DNA from: Mycolicibacterium flavescens
Lineage (GTDB): Bacteria > Actinomycetota > Actinomycetes > Mycobacteriales > Mycobacteriaceae
DNA length: 64,000 nt
Assembly (NCBI RefSeq): GCF_001722335.1
Contig: NZ_MIHA01000002.1
Span: 62,001-126,000, forward strand
Reading direction: 5' to 3'
This document shows positions 51,998 to 62,538 of this stretch, one piece after another. How positions within the stretch are numbered: the stretch's first letter is position 1; each line of letters opens with the position of its first letter. The notes beneath the pieces were generated by a model. The model was not told the DNA's origin. It searched no databases and was given only the letters and a program-made list of their open reading frames with translations. The translations under genes and the position numbers were made by a program.

Positions 51998-52467
51998 ACC
52001 AGGAAAGGCTTGCGCGGCAATCGAACCGGATCGTGGTGCGGTGGCCGCGCGCTCAGCGGGCGCTGGGCCGGACCCACGCCCGGCTCTACCGCCTGACCGG
52101 CGGGCGGATCGGTCGCCGCTGGTTCGCGGGCGCGCCGGTGATGCTGCTCGAAACCGTCGGCCGCCGGACCGGCCAAACGCGGGTGACGCCGGTGCTGTAC
52201 CAGGCGTCCGGTGACGCGCTGGTGGTGATGGCCGCCAACGCCGGCTCCTCCCGCACCCCGGCGTGGTGGCTGAACCTGCAACAGGCGGGCCGCGGCGTCG
52301 TGCAGATCGGCACCACCCGTCGGTCCGTGCGCCCCCGCGAACTAGCCGGCGCCGAACGCGACCGCGCGTTCACGTCTTTCGTCGAGATGTACCCGCAGGC
52401 CGCCCACTACGGCCGGTTCACCGACCGACGCTTCCCGGTCGTCGCGCTCGAACCCGACGACCGGTGA
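51994..52467 (+). CDS. Deazaflavin (F420)-dependent nitroreductase family protein
   Basis: A 157-residue protein of the Ddn/DUF385 F420-dependent reductase family. It shows GGRIGRRWFAGAPVMLLETVGRRTGQTRVTPVLYQASGDALVVMAANAGSSRTPAWWLNLQQAGRGVVQIG and the C-terminal YPQAAHYGRFTDRRFPVVAL. Members reduce quinones, nitro compounds or unsaturated substrates with F420H2. The substrate is unknown. An ATGA overlap joins it to the DUF3237 gene. An F420-dependent enzyme, a SnoaL-like protein and a TetR regulator suggest a detoxification or small-molecule turnover operon. Confidence 0.85.
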   Translation: MNQERLARQSNRIVVRWPRAQRALGRTHARLYRLTGGRIGRRWFAGAPVMLLETVGRRTGQTRVTPVLYQASGDALVVMAANAGSSRTPAWWLNLQQAGRGVVQIGTTRRSVRPRELAGAERDRAFTSFVEMYPQAAHYGRFTDRRFPVVALEPDDR

Positions 52468-52484
52468 CGGGCTATCGTTCGGCC

Positions 52485-53087
52485 GTGGCGAGCAGAACCG
52501 CACGACGGACCCAGGCCGAGCGCACCGAGGCCACCACCGCGGCGCTCGTCGACGCCGCCCGGCAACTGTTCGCCGAACAGGGCTACGACGCCACCTCGCT
52601 GGACGCCGTCGCAGCGCGCGCGAAGGTCACCAAGGGTGCGGTCTATCACCACTTCGACGGCAAGCGCCGGCTGTTCGAGGCGGTGTTCACCGGCGAGGTC
52701 GAACGGTTGGCGAACCCGCTGAGCGACGCGTACCGCCGTAAGAAGGATCCGTGGGACGGCTTCAGCGCGGCCTGCCGGGCGTTCCTCGACGAATGCCTGG
52801 AGCCAGGGCTGCAGCGGATCGTGCTGCGCGACGCGTTCACCGCGCTGGGCTGGGACGAGATGCGACGCCTGGAGCAGCCGCTACTCGATCTGATGGAATC
52901 CGCGATCATCCGCGCCGCGGACGCGGGCCGGATCGCCCGGCGCCCGGCCGGACCGCTGGCGCACTTCCTGTTCGGCGCCATCTGCGAGACAGCGATGGTC
53001 GTCGCCCGCGCCGAGGACCAGAGCGGCGCCCACCGCCAGGCGGTGATCGAACTCGGCCGCGTCCTGGACGGCCTGGTCATCAGCTGA
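52485..53087 (+). CDS. TetR-family transcriptional regulator
   Basis: A 200-residue TetR. The N-terminal helix-turn-helix is clear: [52 protein letters not shown]. The C-terminal ligand domain is helical ([34 protein letters not shown]). The start is GTG 52485; GTG 52464, coupled to the preceding stop (GTGA), would add seven residues. As the last gene of the SnoaL-DUF3237-Ddn operon, it probably binds the palindromes at 51095-51132 and represses the operon. The inducer is unknown. Confidence 0.9.
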   Translation: MASRTARRTQAERTEATTAALVDAARQLFAEQGYDATSLDAVAARAKVTKGAVYHHFDGKRRLFEAVFTGEVERLANPLSDAYRRKKDPWDGFSAACRAFLDECLEPGLQRIVLRDAFTALGWDEMRRLEQPLLDLMESAIIRAADAGRIARRPAGPLAHFLFGAICETAMVVARAEDQSGAHRQAVIELGRVLDGLVIS

Positions 53088-53125
53088 TTCGGGGCCGGCG
53101 GACCCGACGTGGGAAGATGGGACGC

Positions 53126-54327
53126 GTGTTGCGTTGGACCACTGCTGGTGAATCTCACGGCCGCGCCCTGGTGGCCGTGGTCGAAGGCATGGTCGCGGGG
53201 GTCTCCGTCACCTCCGACGACATCGCCGCGCAGCTGGCCCGCCGCCGCCTCGGCTACGGCCGCGGCGCCCGGATGAAATTCGAACAGGACCAGGTCACGA
53301 TGCTGGCCGGGGTCCGCCACGGCGTCACGCTCGGCGGCCCGATCGCGGTGGAGATCGGCAACACCGAATGGCCGAAATGGGAAACCGTGATGGCGCCGGA
53401 CCCCGTCGACCCGGCCGAGCTCGAAGAGTCGGCCCGCAACGCCCCGCTGACCCGGCCGCGCCCGGGCCACGCGGACTACGCCGGGATGCTGAAGTACGGC
53501 TTCGACGACGCCCGCCCGGTGCTCGAGCGCGCCAGTGCCCGCGAGACCGCGGCCCGCGTCGCCGCCGGCACCGTCGCTCGCGCGTTCCTCAAAGAGGCCC
53601 TCGGCGTCGAGGTGCTCTCGCACGTGGTCTCGATCGGCGCCTCGGCTCCTTATGTCGGGCCCCCGCCGCAACCCGCCGACCTCGCCGCGATCGACTCCAG
53701 CCCGGTGCGCGCTTTCGATGCGGACGCCGAGAAGTCGATGATCGACGAGATCGAGGCCGCCAAGAAGGACGGCGACACCCTCGGCGGTGTGGTCGAGGTG
53801 GTCGCCAGCGGGCTGCCCATCGGGCTCGGCTCGTTCACCAGCGGCGACAACCGGCTCGACAGCCAGCTGGCGGCCGCGGTGATGGGCATCCAGGCGATCA
53901 AAGGCGTCGAGATCGGCGACGGCTTCGAAACTGCGCGCCGCCGCGGCAGCGTCGCGCATGACGAGATGTACCCGGGCGCCGACGGCGTGGTTCGGTCGAC
54001 CAACCGGGCCGGCGGGCTGGAAGGCGGTATGACCAACGGCCAGCCGCTGCGGGTGCGGGCCGCGATGAAACCGATCTCCACAGTCCCGCGCGCCCTGGCC
54101 ACCGTCGACCTGGCGACCGGCGAGGAGGCCGTGGCGATCCACCAGCGTTCCGACGTGTGCGCCGTGCCCGCCGCCGGCGTCGTCGTCGAGACCATGGTGG
54201 CGCTGGTGCTGGCGCGGGCGGTGCTGCAGAAGTTCGGCGGCGACTCCCTCGCTGAGACCCGGGCCAACATCGACAACTATCAGCGGACGGTCGCCGACCG
54301 GCAGCGGTCCTCCCAACCGGTGCACTG

Positions 54328-54328
<1 letters not shown>
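53126..54328 (+). CDS. aroC: Chorismate synthase
   Basis: A 400-residue chorismate synthase (EPSP to chorismate, FMNH2-dependent). The GTG at 53126 gives [22 protein letters not shown], the standard N-terminus; an ATG at 53117 would add three residues. Conserved signatures are [60 protein letters not shown], and in the C-terminal half [29 protein letters not shown] and [22 protein letters not shown]. It leads the aroC-aroK-aroB-aroQ operon; its stop overlaps the aroK ATG. Confidence 0.96.
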
Positions 54329-56490
<2,162 letters not shown>

Positions 56491-56809
56491 AACTCGCTCG
56501 GTCTGCGTCCCGCGTGGGCGTGCGACACGCCGATTCCGCGGCAATTGCGGCCCACGAGCCTGTCCGTCGAACAAGAAATCGAATTGCCGCCAATTTTTTG
56601 AGCTAACTAGCTTTATCGGCTTACTGACGCTTGGTAGTCGTTTATTTACTGGATCGGCTCGGCAGCAGCAAGATCCTATCGGTGATCTCGCCTGGTTGAT
56701 CTTGACTTTGGCCTAGCAAGTTAGCTAAGCCTTACGTAAATTGCTCTACGATCTTGACCCGGATGGCGTCACCGCGTCGCCGCCAGGAATCCAGTAAAGG
56801 TTGGTGTGA
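56491..56809. other. AT-rich intergenic region with several palindromes
   Basis: No gene is seen. The DNA from ~56570 to 56760 is far AT-richer than the flanks. It contains AGCTA-AC-TAGCT (56601-56612), TTAGCTAA (56721-56728) and TTACGTAA (56732-56739). It probably holds the promoter of the formyltransferase gene and is a candidate binding region for Lsr2 or another regulator. Confidence 0.5.
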
Positions 56810-57748
56810 ATGCGCGTCGTGGCGTTCGGCTATCAGACCTGGGGGGTCCGAACCCTTCAAGCGCTGCTCGATCTCGGCCATGAAGTCCCGCTGGCGGTCA
56901 CCCACCCGGCCAGCGAGCAGTCCTACAAGGCGATCTGGTCGGAGTCGGTCGAAGACCTTGCCCGTGACCGCGACATCCCGGTGCACCTCACCGAACGGAT
57001 CGACAACGACACCGTCGACCTGGTGAAGCGCGCCGAGCCCGACGTCATCGTCGTCAACAGCTGGTACACCTGGATGCCGCCGGAGCTCTACCAGCTCCCG
57101 CCGCACGGGACACTGAACATGCACGATTCGCTGCTGCCCAAGTTCACCGGGTTCTCGCCGGTGCTGTGGGCGCTGATCAGCGGTGAATCCGAGTTCGGGC
57201 TGACCATCCACCGGATGGACGAGGGTTTGGACACCGGCGACATCCTGGTGCAGCACTCGCTGCCGATCGGGCCGGCCGCGACGGGAACCGAGCTGGTCCT
57301 GCGCGGGATGGACTTGATTCCCGGCGCTCTCGAGGAAGCGCTGACCGCGCTGGAATCGGGCACCCCCGTGTGGCGTCCGCAGAACAAGGCGGACCGCACC
57401 TACTTCCACAAGCGCTCCGAGCGCGACAGCCTCGTCGATTGGCATTGGCGCGCCGAGGATCTCGAGCGGTTCGTGCGCGCGCTCTCGGATCCGTACCCCC
57501 GTGCGTTCGCCTACTACCGCGGTGAACGGATCGAGATCGTGCAGGCGCGGATCTCCGAAGCACGGTACGGCGGAACCCCGGGACGGGTGATCGTGCAGGA
57601 GGGCGGCGGTGTCGTGGTGTGCGGACCCGATGCCATCCGCGGGGGGAACCACGGTCTGGTGATCACCCGCGTCCGCACTGCCGACGGCTTCGAGCGCGAC
57701 GGGAACGAGTTCTTCCTGCGCGGCGGCCATGTGACCAGCCAGGCGTAG
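56810..57748 (+). CDS. Formyltransferase (10-formyl-THF-dependent, Fmt-like), non-housekeeping
   Basis: A 312-residue protein with the Fmt/FxbA fold. The catalytic core is intact: GTLNMHDSLLPKFTGFSPVLWALISGESEFGLTIHRMDEGLDTGDIL, containing the Asn-His-Asp set and the SLLP folate loop. The C-terminal domain (DWHWRAEDLERFVRALSDPYPRAFAYYRGERIEIVQARI) is Fmt-like. It is shorter and more divergent than the usual methionyl-tRNA formyltransferase, and the gene is not next to def. The substrate may be a sugar amine or a siderophore-type amine. It is followed by a TupA ATP-grasp gene after 2 nt, so the two likely work on the same product. Confidence 0.78.
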   Translation: MRVVAFGYQTWGVRTLQALLDLGHEVPLAVTHPASEQSYKAIWSESVEDLARDRDIPVHLTERIDNDTVDLVKRAEPDVIVVNSWYTWMPPELYQLPPHGTLNMHDSLLPKFTGFSPVLWALISGESEFGLTIHRMDEGLDTGDILVQHSLPIGPAATGTELVLRGMDLIPGALEEALTALESGTPVWRPQNKADRTYFHKRSERDSLVDWHWRAEDLERFVRALSDPYPRAFAYYRGERIEIVQARISEARYGGTPGRVIVQEGGGVVVCGPDAIRGGNHGLVITRVRTADGFERDGNEFFLRGGHVTSQA

Positions 57749-57750
57749 AC

Positions 57751-58659
57751 ATGCCGTTCCTGGCGAACCGGCCCGCCCCTCCGAAACTGCTTGCGGCGCA
57801 CCGGCGGATGCTCGCCGCGTTGCCTGTCCCGCTGGTCCGGCAGGCCTTCCATCTGACGATGATCCACCGGCTGGGGAACTTCGAGGACCCGCAGACCTTC
57901 AACGAAAAGGTCAACTGGCGGATCCTCTACGACCGGCGGGAGCGCATCGTCGCGGCGTGCGACAAGATGCGGATGAAGGAGATGGCCAGGGCCGCCTGCC
58001 CGGGCAGCGACCTGCAGATCCCCGAAATACTCTGGTCCGGAACGGATCTGCGGGATGCGCCCGATCTGCGGACGCTGCCGCCGTGGGTGCTCAAACCCAA
58101 CCACAGCAGCGGACACGCGCTGTTCGGGCCGAACCGCGACACCGACGTCGAAGCGCTGATCGAGGAGACCCGCGACTGGTGGAAACGCACTCCGCTGGAG
58201 CTGGGCGAATGGGGCTACAGCCGCTCCCGGCCGCTGCTGCTGCTCGAGGAGCGCATCCCCACATCGGACGGGCACCCGCCGGCCGACTACAAGTTCTTCG
58301 TCTTCGACGGCCGCGTCGAGATGATCCAGGTCAACAGCGGCCGCTTCGGCGACCAGACCGCGACCTTTCTGGATGCCAACTGGAACCGGCTACCCGTGCG
58401 CTGGCGGATCCGCCCGGTCGCCGACGAACCACGGCCCGCTGAACTCGACGCGATGCTCGAGATCGCCAGCACCCTGGGCGCCGACTGGGACTTCATCCGC
58501 ATCGACCTGTACGCCGTCGACGGCGTCGTCTGGTTCGGTGAGTACACGCCGTATCCAGGCGGCGGCCTGCTGCGGTACAAGCCGCCGAGCTTCGACGCCG
58601 AGCAGGGACGGCACTGGAAGCTGCCGGACCTGGAAAGCGTGCGGGACGGCCAGCCCTGA
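57751..58659 (+). CDS. TupA-like ATP-grasp protein
   Basis: A 302-residue protein of the TupA-like ATP-grasp family, whose founder makes teichuronopeptide. Patterns are MIHRLGNFEDPQTFNEKVNWRILYDRRERIVAACDKMRMKEM, PPWVLKPNHSSGH (ATP-binding Lys), PLLLLEERI, PADYKFFVFDGRVEMIQVNSGRF and DWDFIRIDLYAVDGVVWFGEYTPYPGGG (metal-binding acidic residues). It should join a carboxylate to an amine using ATP. ATG 57751 lies 2 nt after the preceding stop. The product is unknown; a modified glycan or peptide is plausible. Confidence 0.8.
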   Translation: MPFLANRPAPPKLLAAHRRMLAALPVPLVRQAFHLTMIHRLGNFEDPQTFNEKVNWRILYDRRERIVAACDKMRMKEMARAACPGSDLQIPEILWSGTDLRDAPDLRTLPPWVLKPNHSSGHALFGPNRDTDVEALIEETRDWWKRTPLELGEWGYSRSRPLLLLEERIPTSDGHPPADYKFFVFDGRVEMIQVNSGRFGDQTATFLDANWNRLPVRWRIRPVADEPRPAELDAMLEIASTLGADWDFIRIDLYAVDGVVWFGEYTPYPGGGLLRYKPPSFDAEQGRHWKLPDLESVRDGQP

Positions 58660-58687
58660 GCCGGGCCCGCCGCGGTCCCGTCGCGCC

Positions 58688-59201
58688 GAGCGTCGGAAGT
58701 ATGTCGGGTTTTGGGCGAAAATGCGCCATAAACCCGACGCTCACCGACGGCCCGGTAGCTCGTCGCGCCGAGCGTCGGAAGTATGTCGGGTTTCGGGCGA
58801 AAATGCGCCATAAACCCGACGCTCACCGACGGCCCGCCCGACGGCCCGAGAGCTCGTCGCGCCGAGCGTCGGAAGTATGTCGGGTTTTGGGCGAAAATGC
58901 GCCATAAACCCGACGCTCACCGACGGCCCGCCCGACGGCCCGAGAGCTCGTCGCGCCGAGCGTCGGGAATGTGTCGGGTTTTGGGCGAAAATGCGCCATA
59001 AACCCGACGCTCACCGGCCCTGAGCCGGACCTGCCGGAGGCCCGTCGCGCCGAGCGTCGGGAATGTGTCGGGTTTTGGGCGAAAATGCGCCATAAACCCG
59101 ACGCTGACCGGCCCTGAGCCGGACCTGCCGGAGAGCTCGTTGCGCCGAGCGTCGGAAGTATGTCGGGTTTCGGGCGAAAACGCGCCATAAACCCGACGCT
59201 C
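58688..59201. repeat. Array of six 55-bp palindromic repeats
   Basis: Six copies of a 55-bp unit at 58688-58742, 58770-58824, 58864-58918, 58958-59012, 59052-59106 and 59147-59201 (period 82, then 94, 94, 94, 95 bp). Each contains GTCGGGTTT and AAACCCGAC arms around an inner GGCG-aaaatg-CGCC hairpin. An outer arm GAGCGTCGG also pairs with the same right arm (CCGACGCTC). Copies differ at a few positions. The array lies between the converging TupA and B-4DMT genes, so it could act as a bidirectional terminator or be a mobile palindromic (REP-like) element. No coding role is apparent. Confidence 0.93.
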
Positions 59202-59209
59202 GCCGACGG

Positions 59210-59767
59210 CTAGGCGCGGTCCTCGCGCGGAGTCGCCTCGGTCTGAGCCTCGGTCGGCTCGTCGCTGCGACCGTGGCTGACCGCGGCGAACACGTCAGTG
59301 TCGGCGCGGTCGTCATCGCCGGCGCGGTGCAGGTGCGGAGTCTGGTCGGCCTTGCGGTCGACGAGCCAGCGGCCGATCGCCACCCCGGCCACCGACATCA
59401 GGAACACCACCAGCGCGGTGAACGCCGCGAACGTGGTGAGCTCGTTGATCAGCGCCTCGACGTAGAGGCTCTTATAGAACAGCGAGATGATCCAGGCCAC
59501 CGCGCCGCTGACGATCCCGGCGAACAACCCGGCGAGCAGCCACGTCATCGCCAAGTCGCCGCGGCGGTCCGGGTCGGGGTTGGTGCGGGCGTCGGTGCGA
59601 CCGTCGACGATGCCCCAGGCGAACACCGCGACCGCGAACAGCACCACCAGCACGACGCTGATCAGACCCGCCTTGGTTTCCCACGCGTTGATCAACGCTC
59701 CCTGCAGCAATCGCACGATCACCATCAGGGTCGCGAACACCAGTCCGCGCAGCAACCACTTACTCAT
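59210..59767 (-). CDS. B-4DMT family membrane protein
   Basis: A 185-residue protein with four hydrophobic segments (LLRGLVFATLMVIVRLLQG; GLISVVLVVLFAVAVFAWGIV; LAMTWLLAGLFAGIVSGAVAWIISLFY; TTFAAFTALVVFLMSVAGVAIG) and a hydrophilic C-terminal tail. This matches the B-4DMT transporter-like family; a gene of this type sits in the same place, opposite to pepQ, in M. tuberculosis. The ATG has GGTGAGG upstream. Substrate unknown. Its 3' end is 9 nt from the palindromic repeat array. Confidence 0.8.
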   Translation of the reverse strand: MSKWLLRGLVFATLMVIVRLLQGALINAWETKAGLISVVLVVLFAVAVFAWGIVDGRTDARTNPDPDRRGDLAMTWLLAGLFAGIVSGAVAWIISLFYKSLYVEALINELTTFAAFTALVVFLMSVAGVAIGRWLVDRKADQTPHLHRAGDDDRADTDVFAAVSHGRSDEPTEAQTEATPREDRA

Positions 59768-59786
59768 GGGGCCTCACCTTAGCGAG

Positions 59787-59800
59787 TAGCGTCATCGACC
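59787..59800 (+). promoter_or_regulatory. Candidate leaderless promoter of pepQ
   Basis: A TAGCGT hexamer (59787-59792) fits the mycobacterial -10 and ends 8 nt before the pepQ GTG; no ribosome site lies between. The start of the divergent B-4DMT gene is only 33 nt away, so the region must serve both directions. Confidence 0.45.
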
Positions 59801-60886
59801 GTGACTATTTCACAGCGCAGGGCCCGGTTGCGCGACCGCCTCGCCGCCGAAGGCCTCGACGCGATGCTGATATCGGACCTGGTCAACGTCCGCTACCTGT
59901 CCGGGTTCACCGGTTCGAACGCCGCGCTGCTGGTGCGGGTCGAGGACGAGACGCCGGTGCTGGCCACCGACGGGCGCTACCGCACGCAGGCCGCCCACCA
60001 GGCGCCCGACGCCGAACTGGTCATCGAGCGGGCCTGCGGCCCGTACCTGGCCCGGCGCGCCGCGGCCGACGGTGTGCGCCGGCTCGGGTTCGAAAGCCAC
60101 GTGGTGACCGTCGACGCGTTCGCCGCGTTGACCGACGCGGCCGGCGCGCAGACCGAGTGGGTGCGCGCCGCCGGAACGGTCGAGGCGCTGCGCGAGGTCA
60201 AGGACGCCGGAGAGGTCGCGCTGTTGCGGTTGGCGTGCGAGGCGGCCGACGCGGCCCTACGCGACCTGGTCGACCGTGGCGGTCTGCGCCCGGGGCGGAC
60301 CGAGAAGGAGGTCCGTGGGGAACTCGAGGCGCTGATGCTCGAACACGGCGCCGACGGTCCCTCGTTCGAGACGATCGTCGCGGCCGGACCGAACTCGGCG
60401 ATTCCGCATCACCGGCCCACCGACGCGGTGCTGGCCGCCGGCGACTTCGTCAAGATCGATTTCGGTGCGCTGGTCAGCGGCTACCACTCGGACATGACCC
60501 GCACCTTCGTGCTGTCGCCGGTCGCGCAGTGGCAGACCGAGATCTACGACCTGGTGGCCACTGCGCAGCGGGCCGGCCGCGAGGCGCTGGCGCCGGGCGT
60601 GGTGCTCAAGGACGTCGACGCGGCGTCCCGGCAGGTCATCACCGACGCCGGGTACGGCGAGAACTTCAGCCACGGGCTCGGACACGGCGTCGGGCTGCGC
60701 ATCCACGAAGCGCCAGGGATCAGCGCAGCCTCCGCCGGTACACTGCTTGCTGGCTCCGCGGTGACCGTGGAGCCCGGTGTCTATCTGCCCGACCGTGGCG
60801 GTGTCCGCATCGAGGACACGCTTGTCGTCGGGGACGGCACTCCAGACTTGCTCACCCGGTTCCCCAAGGAACTGGCCATCCTCTAA
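59801..60886 (+). CDS. pepQ: Xaa-Pro dipeptidase-like M24 aminopeptidase
   Basis: A 361-residue M24B metallopeptidase that would cleave N-terminal or dipeptide Xaa-Pro bonds. The creatinase-like N-terminal domain (residues 1-125, [14 protein letters not shown]) precedes the pita-bread fold. The metal ligands are seen in [19 protein letters not shown] (two Asp), HGVGLRIHE (His), TVEPGVY (Glu) and VRIEDT (Glu). The gene lies 16 nt before efp, the standard pepQ-efp-nusB order. Confidence 0.93.
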   Translation: MTISQRRARLRDRLAAEGLDAMLISDLVNVRYLSGFTGSNAALLVRVEDETPVLATDGRYRTQAAHQAPDAELVIERACGPYLARRAAADGVRRLGFESHVVTVDAFAALTDAAGAQTEWVRAAGTVEALREVKDAGEVALLRLACEAADAALRDLVDRGGLRPGRTEKEVRGELEALMLEHGADGPSFETIVAAGPNSAIPHHRPTDAVLAAGDFVKIDFGALVSGYHSDMTRTFVLSPVAQWQTEIYDLVATAQRAGREALAPGVVLKDVDAASRQVITDAGYGENFSHGLGHGVGLRIHEAPGISAASAGTLLAGSAVTVEPGVYLPDRGGVRIEDTLVVGDGTPDLLTRFPKELAIL

Positions 60887-60902
60887 AAGGAGTACTACCA
60901 AC

Positions 60903-61466
60903 GTGGCAACGACCGCCGACTTCAAGAATGGGCTCGTCCTGGTGATCGACGGCCAGCTCTGGCAAATCATCGAGTTCCAGCACGTCAAGCCCGGCAAGGG
61001 TCCGGCGTTCGTGCGTACCAAGCTCAAGAACGTGGTGTCGGGCAAGACCGTTGACAAGACCTACAACGCCGGGGTGAAGGTCGAGACCGCGACCGTCGAC
61101 CGGCGCGACGCGACCTACCTCTACCGCGACGGCAGCGACTTCGTGTTCATGGACTCCGAGGACTACGAGCAGCATCCGCTGCCCGAGTCGCTGGTCGGGC
61201 GCGCCGCCGACTTCCTGCTCGAGAGCATGCCGGTGCAGATCGCCTTCCATGACGGCTCCCCGCTGTATCTGGAGCTGCCGGTCACCGTGGAACTCGAGGT
61301 CACCCACACCGAACCCGGCCTGCAGGGCGACCGCTCGAGCGCGGGCACCAAACCGGCCACCGTCGAGACCGGTGCCGAGATCCAGGTGCCGCTGTTCATC
61401 AACACCGGCGACAAGCTCAAGGTCGATTCGCGCGACGGCAGTTACCTGGGTCGGGTGAATGCCTAA
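60903..61466 (+). CDS. efp: Elongation factor P
   Basis: A 187-residue EF-P, which rescues ribosomes stalled at proline runs. The GTG at 60903 has AAAGGAGTA upstream. Domain I carries [17 protein letters not shown] with the tip Lys. DYEQHPLP and [24 protein letters not shown] are typical of domains II and III. The stop overlaps the nusB ATG (ATGCCTAA). It is encoded close to a 4069-residue protein with many Pro-rich stretches, but this is the ordinary housekeeping copy. Confidence 0.97.
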   Translation: MATTADFKNGLVLVIDGQLWQIIEFQHVKPGKGPAFVRTKLKNVVSGKTVDKTYNAGVKVETATVDRRDATYLYRDGSDFVFMDSEDYEQHPLPESLVGRAADFLLESMPVQIAFHDGSPLYLELPVTVELEVTHTEPGLQGDRSSAGTKPATVETGAEIQVPLFINTGDKLKVDSRDGSYLGRVNA

Positions 61467-61959
61467 CCACCGCAGCGAGGGGAAGAGCCGGAGAGCGGAT
61501 CGGGGACGGCACGCGGCCCGCAAGCGCGCCGTCGACCTGCTCTTCGAAGCCGAGGCGCGAGGGCTCAGCGCCGCGGAGGTGGCCGACGGGCGCACCGCGC
61601 TGGCCGAGACCGAAGGCGACGTCTCCCCGCTCAACCCCTACACCGTGACCGTGGCGCGCGGCGTCACCGAGCACGCCGCCCACATCGACGACCTGATCGC
61701 CGCGCATCTGCAGGGCTGGACGCTGGACCGGCTGCCCGCGGTGGACCGCGCCATTCTGCGGGTGGCGGTGTGGGAGCTGCTGCACGCCGACGACGTGCCC
61801 GAGCCCGTCGCCGTCGACGAGGCGGTCGAACTGGCCAAGCAGTTATCCACCGACGACTCACCGGGTTTCGTCAACGGCGTGCTGGGTCAGGTGATGCTCG
61901 TGACACCGCAGATCCGGGCCGCGGCGCAGGCAGTCCGGGGGACCGGACCCCAGGGGTAG
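61459..61959 (+). CDS. nusB: Transcription antitermination factor NusB
   Basis: A 166-residue NusB, which binds boxA RNA with S10 in rRNA antitermination. It shows [21 protein letters not shown], then the long helical body and the conserved [54 protein letters not shown]. The ATG overlaps the efp stop. The gene is followed 4 nt later by an unknown gene that may be co-transcribed. Confidence 0.96.
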   Translation: MPNHRSEGKSRRADRGRHAARKRAVDLLFEAEARGLSAAEVADGRTALAETEGDVSPLNPYTVTVARGVTEHAAHIDDLIAAHLQGWTLDRLPAVDRAILRVAVWELLHADDVPEPVAVDEAVELAKQLSTDDSPGFVNGVLGQVMLVTPQIRAAAQAVRGTGPQG

Positions 61960-61963
61960 CCCG

Positions 61964-62515
61964 GTGGCCACACCGCAGGACTGGGCGCCGTACTCGAGCG
62001 TCGACGAGGCGGCCCGCGTGTACCTGCGCGACCCCGACCTGGCGCTGGACCAACTGCGGTCGGTGGTCGACCTGCCGACCATCAAGTCGTTCATCATGTC
62101 GCGCGGTGTGTCCGACGACGCGTGGGGCGACGCCGACCAGTCCCTGTGGCAGGAAGTGGTTCTCACCGACGGCCACCGGTTGATCATCTGGCGCGCCGAC
62201 GACGAGGTGTCGTCGAACGGGGAGCGCGACCGGCGGATGCTCAACATCTCGGTGCGCACGATCCTGCTGTCGACGATCACCGACCACGTGCTCACCGCCG
62301 AATACGAGATGCTCGACGACAACACCCGCCGGCTCTCGGAGGTGCGACTGCGGATGTACACGCAGTTGATCACCCGGTCGCGGCAGAAGTCGGCCACCGA
62401 ATCCGACATCTACTGCGAGTCTTTCCGCTACTACAAGTCCGTCGACAACGGCGGGCTGGCGCAGATGCAGCGGCTGCTGCAGTTCGGCCGGGTGCTCTCG
62501 CGCAGCATGCAGTAG
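61964..62515 (+). CDS. Conserved hypothetical protein after nusB
   Basis: A 183-residue cytosolic protein starting at GTG 61964, 4 nt after nusB. The sequence is mixed alpha/beta with a charged middle (DGHRLIIWRADDEVSSNGERDRRMLNISVRTILLSTITDHVLTAEYEMLDDNTRRLSEVRLRMYTQLITRSRQKSATESDIY). It has no signal peptide and no membrane segment. I do not recognise a family. Position suggests co-transcription with nusB. It converges with the serine hydrolase gene, 23 nt between the stops. Confidence 0.7.
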   Translation: MATPQDWAPYSSVDEAARVYLRDPDLALDQLRSVVDLPTIKSFIMSRGVSDDAWGDADQSLWQEVVLTDGHRLIIWRADDEVSSNGERDRRMLNISVRTILLSTITDHVLTAEYEMLDDNTRRLSEVRLRMYTQLITRSRQKSATESDIYCESFRYYKSVDNGGLAQMQRLLQFGRVLSRSMQ

Positions 62516-62538
62516 CCGCGGGGCGCAACGATATCGGG

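Noticed and set aside
51078..53125. The SnoaL-DUF3237-Ddn-TetR operon as part of the ESX system
   Set aside because: No ESX-type motifs are present, it has its own operator-like sites, and its families belong to small-molecule metabolism.
52646..54325. 559-residue open frame antisense to the TetR gene and aroC
   Set aside because: It is a GC-rich shadow of real genes, without motifs or ribosome site. Several similar long antisense frames (18476-19534, 19120-20397, 35928-37157, 48241-49962) were rejected for the same reason.
58700..59190. Open frames of 60-120 residues on both strands of the repeat array
   Set aside because: They arise from the repeat unit itself, have no ribosome sites, and repeat the same short peptide in every copy.
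58688..59201. The regular repeats could be a CRISPR array
   Set aside because: The 55-bp units are long palindromes with variable bases inside them, the sequences between them are also repeated, and no cas genes are present.
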